From the NCBI GenBank assembly GCA_013399855.1, contig VXAY01006709.1, positions 69,718 through 133,717 of the forward strand: a stretch of 64,000 bases of DNA. Direction: 5' to 3'. This document shows, in pieces, positions 61,305 to 64,000 of the stretch. The stretch comes from Oxyruncus cristatus (taxonomy: Eukaryota; Chordata; Aves; Passeriformes; Cotingidae). The notes beneath the pieces were generated by a model. It did no database searches. It had not been told where the DNA came from and saw nothing but the letters and a program-made list of their open reading frames with translations. Position numbers and translations under genes: made by a program. Position 1 is the stretch's first letter. Every line of letters begins with the position of its first letter.

Positions 61305-63419
61305 TCTAACAGTGGTCCTGCATGGAGTTCTTAAGAAAAGGGCATGTAACAACCACAGAATGTTCAACACCAGTGGAGAGAGCCATAACCTTCATCCAGG
61401 GGACACTGTCAGCAGCAATTTGTGGTGCACAACTTGCTGCTCTGCGCAGGTCGTGTGGGTGCACCAAGGTAGTATTTCTAATAACCTCCAGGGGGACAAA
61501 GAGCAGAAGAATTTCCATCCTCAGTGAAGCAGGGATCCAACAGAAGATTACCCTGAGTTAATGCCTGGATGCCCAAGCTTGTTCCCCAAATCCATCCTTG
61601 AAAAAGAATGTGGAAGGAAAAGGGATTTTGCAGTAGGATGGGAAGATGCAGCTTGGTCTTTATGAAGTTTCAAGGACTTTGAAGGATTGTGGTCCAAACT
61701 AATTTGAAGTCTTTTCTCTAGACAATGAGAACAATTAAAGGGACTGTCCAATTTCTGAAGAAACCGTAGAGTATCAAAAAACTTATCAAAAGATAAGCAA
61801 ATACCTTGTGGCAGTTAATGTCCAACCCAGTATAGGCTTTCAAGCGTCATCTCTCCAGTAAACTAAACCCCATGAGGACTCAGACCCAGCCCTCTCCTCA
61901 AGACACCATGTTTTGGTGACAAGTAACCTCCAGTAGTGTGGACATGGGCTGTCAGAGCCAGCTGGTGTCAGTGCTGCAGAGCAGTCGGGGCAGTTTGCTC
62001 TGTGGGCACAGCCTCAGAGAGGACGAATCACCCAGACACGCTCAGGAGAGGGGAAGAACCCCCCGCTCTGTGATGGGACAGTTCACGGGCAACTTCAGCC
62101 CAGAAGAAAGGGAGTGTCCAAATGAATCTCCTGAGCCTAACAGGAACAGTACTTGTGCCTTCAGGGAAAGGAATCGCAGAAATGCCACCGTTTTACTGCA
62201 AACTTAGGATCTGAGTCCTACTCCGGTGCCCCGGTGTCTCCAGCAAACAAACACTGGAAAACAAACAAGCAAACAAAAAAACAAAAAAAAGGGAAGAATT
62301 TCTGATAACGCCTGCCTGGAAATGTGGGTGCAGTGGCTGTGGGTAATTGATAACAGCACAGACACAAACCAGACACACTGTCCTGGTATTTGTTGGCAAG
62401 AATTGTCCAGCAACTCAATCCGAACTGCTGCAAGGAGGGTGAGATGGGAAGGGAGCCTGGACACGTTGCACAGAGCAATTTATATCACATGCTACACTTC
62501 ACATGTGGTGTTTTTTCCCCCACCTACTCACACAGGAGGTTTGTGACTTTAATCTGTTTATTTTTAGTAGGAAGCATGAGTAGGTAAATACGTGCTCAGA
62601 GCTGGTATTTTAGGCAGGGAGGTTTAACTGTGTGTGTGCTAATTGTTGTGTTTGTGGGGTTATTGGTTTTGGACTCGCTCCTGCACACCCCCACAGCCCA
62701 GGGGAACAGGTTGTTTGGCTGCTGGCACAGGCACTCCCTGCTACTACACGGAGTTGGGTGTTTGGGCTCCCATCCCCACACCCTCCCTGTCGTTCTCTGC
62801 TAGGAAAGTTGGAGCTGCTGGAAGCAGCCAAGTAAGTCTTGGTAAAGAAGCCTCTTGTTTGTGTGCAGGAGGAGTGGAGGGGAGGCTGTGGCCGCGCTGC
62901 TTGTCCCTGCTCGACACCGGTGAAATGCAGCCACCGCGGTGTTCGGGTGAGACACGGACTGAGACTCTGTTCTTGCTTCGACTCGGCTTCTTTTGCTGCC
63001 AGAAGTGACAAAGTCAGCTGGCCCAGCATGGAAGCTGGCTCCGAGCTCTGCCCACCCTGCTGAACGCGGTGGTGCCTTGCACCCCTCTGCCTCCAAGGCG
63101 CCAGGAAGGATGCTCGGGGTGAGAAAGGGAGTCTTTCCCTCCTGCCCACGTGGGAAGTCTGCAATCCCTCAGGCAGTTGTGCAAGCACTTGGCCCACCCC
63201 CAAATCCCACAAGCAGCGTGAGATTCCTCAGTCATGCACAGATATCTTCTAGGACATCCTTGCATGGGAATGGTTGCTGAGGAAAACTTTATAACCTGCT
63301 AAATCTGCGCTGCAGTTGGAACCAGCCCTCTCCCAATTCCCTGCTCCGTGCAGACTTCCTGGGTCAGAACCTCTGAGGGTAAATACCAGGGGTTTTTTTA
63401 GAAACACTCGAGTTGAATT

Positions 63420-64000
63420 CCAGACTTGATTTATATGGTTTGGGTAACGTCACTGATATAAAACACAGTATAAATAATGCCAAAACCCATAGACCAGATA
63501 GGTAAATAAATTACAAGGTATTGTAAAATGACATGATTTTGATTAAAACCAAGAACAGAAAGGCAGACCAGAGTTTAGTTCTTCAAATGACCCAGGTCAG
63601 CTTGGACTAGCTGAGGACCTGTCAACCAAAGTGTTAACACGCTCCACTTATTTTCTAGACTGTAAATCAAACTCTAATTAATCACCACCACCCCAAGCAA
63701 ACAATCTCCTCTAATCACCTTGTCACGACAATACATCTTTGTAACACTGCAGATGCTCAGGGACATCTTATAAACAGGATGTAAGAGAAAATATATTAAA
63801 AAATTAACTAGATTACTGTAGTTGCTAAATATTATTCCAAGTTTCATAATACTATGTACTTTATGGCCCACATATAAAACAGCAGCTGCTGTTAGAAGAG
63901 TTTGTTTTTCCTCTCATAATCGAATTTTGGCTCATGGAAGGCTGTTACTTTTCTACACTCATTTTTTTTTTTTTTCCTGGGAATTGTTTCACCGAGCACA
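63420..64000. other. AT-rich window edge, possible conserved non-coding sequence
   Basis: AT-rich and free of recognised repeats, with CTCTAATTAATCACCACC at about 63670 and ACCTTGTCACGACAATAC shortly after, and a T tract at 63963-63975 near the end. It may be the edge of a regulatory block or of a neighbouring gene's long 3' UTR. The sequence alone does not decide. Confidence 0.25.

Larger units (their letters stand above)
57441..63419. other. Intergenic, no gene recognised
   Basis: No exon was recognised. It contains a CpG/GC-box cluster at 57820-57905, a TTTG microsatellite at 60750-60780, poly-A at 61285-61304 and an A/C-rich stretch at 62250-62290. A CpG-bearing stretch at 62880-62960 is followed by a donor-like GGTGAG but has no convincing exon in front of it. 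Confidence 0.6.

Noticed and set aside
23050..64000. Exons of neighbouring genes EMSY, TSKU or a GUCY2 relic
   Set aside because: I looked for recognisable protein motifs (LRR exon of TSKU, cyclase catalytic motifs, EMSY N-terminal domain) in the translated frames and saw none. Short exons could still be missed without a search.

Overview
The window looks like autosomal DNA from a bird. Several copies of the chicken-repeat LINE family CR1 end in the usual avian 3' tail (CCTTCCAACCCAAACC followed by a GATTCTGTGA-type terminus). Interspersed repeats are sparse, older CR1 and MIR-like relics are still legible, and the single recognisable gene has vertebrate splice sites. The species cannot be fixed from the sequence.

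One protein-coding gene is supported: LRRC32 (GARP), on the + strand. It has a TATA-box promoter near 5689 and a predicted non-coding exon 1 ending at a GTACGT donor (5921/5922). A short exon 2 (12658-12748) carries the signal peptide, and a large exon 3 (from 16670) carries nearly all of the leucine-rich-repeat ectodomain, the transmembrane helix and the tail, with stop at 18665-18667. A polyadenylation signal lies at 19592. The predicted protein is 694 residues. In mammals GARP tethers latent TGF-beta on regulatory T cells, platelets and endothelium through two disulfides. Both of those cysteines are conserved here (Cys212 and Cys352, equivalent to human Cys211 and Cys350). The bird tail is about 19 residues longer than the human one.

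Layout: 1-5640 is 5' flank with a CAG repeat and one undetermined base. 5689-19620 is the LRRC32 transcription unit, with CR1 and MIR relics in intron 1 and a 38-base T tract in intron 2. 19815-23050 is a cluster of five CR1 fragments in both orientations. 23050-64000 is about 41 kb with no recognisable exon. It contains a few CR1 and MIR relics, simple repeats, AT-rich homeobox-site-dense blocks that look like conserved non-coding elements (27.3, 29.3, 57.3 and 63.5 kb), and two small CpG/GC-box clusters (42.5 and 57.8 kb).

If synteny matches human 11q13.5, the 3' side faces the convergent gene EMSY and the left side leads towards TSKU. The right-hand desert would then correspond to the interval that in human holds a distal regulatory-T-cell enhancer of LRRC32. 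I saw no exons of EMSY, TSKU or a GUCY2 gene, no RNA genes, no CRISPR, no intact transposon and no clearly novel protein system.
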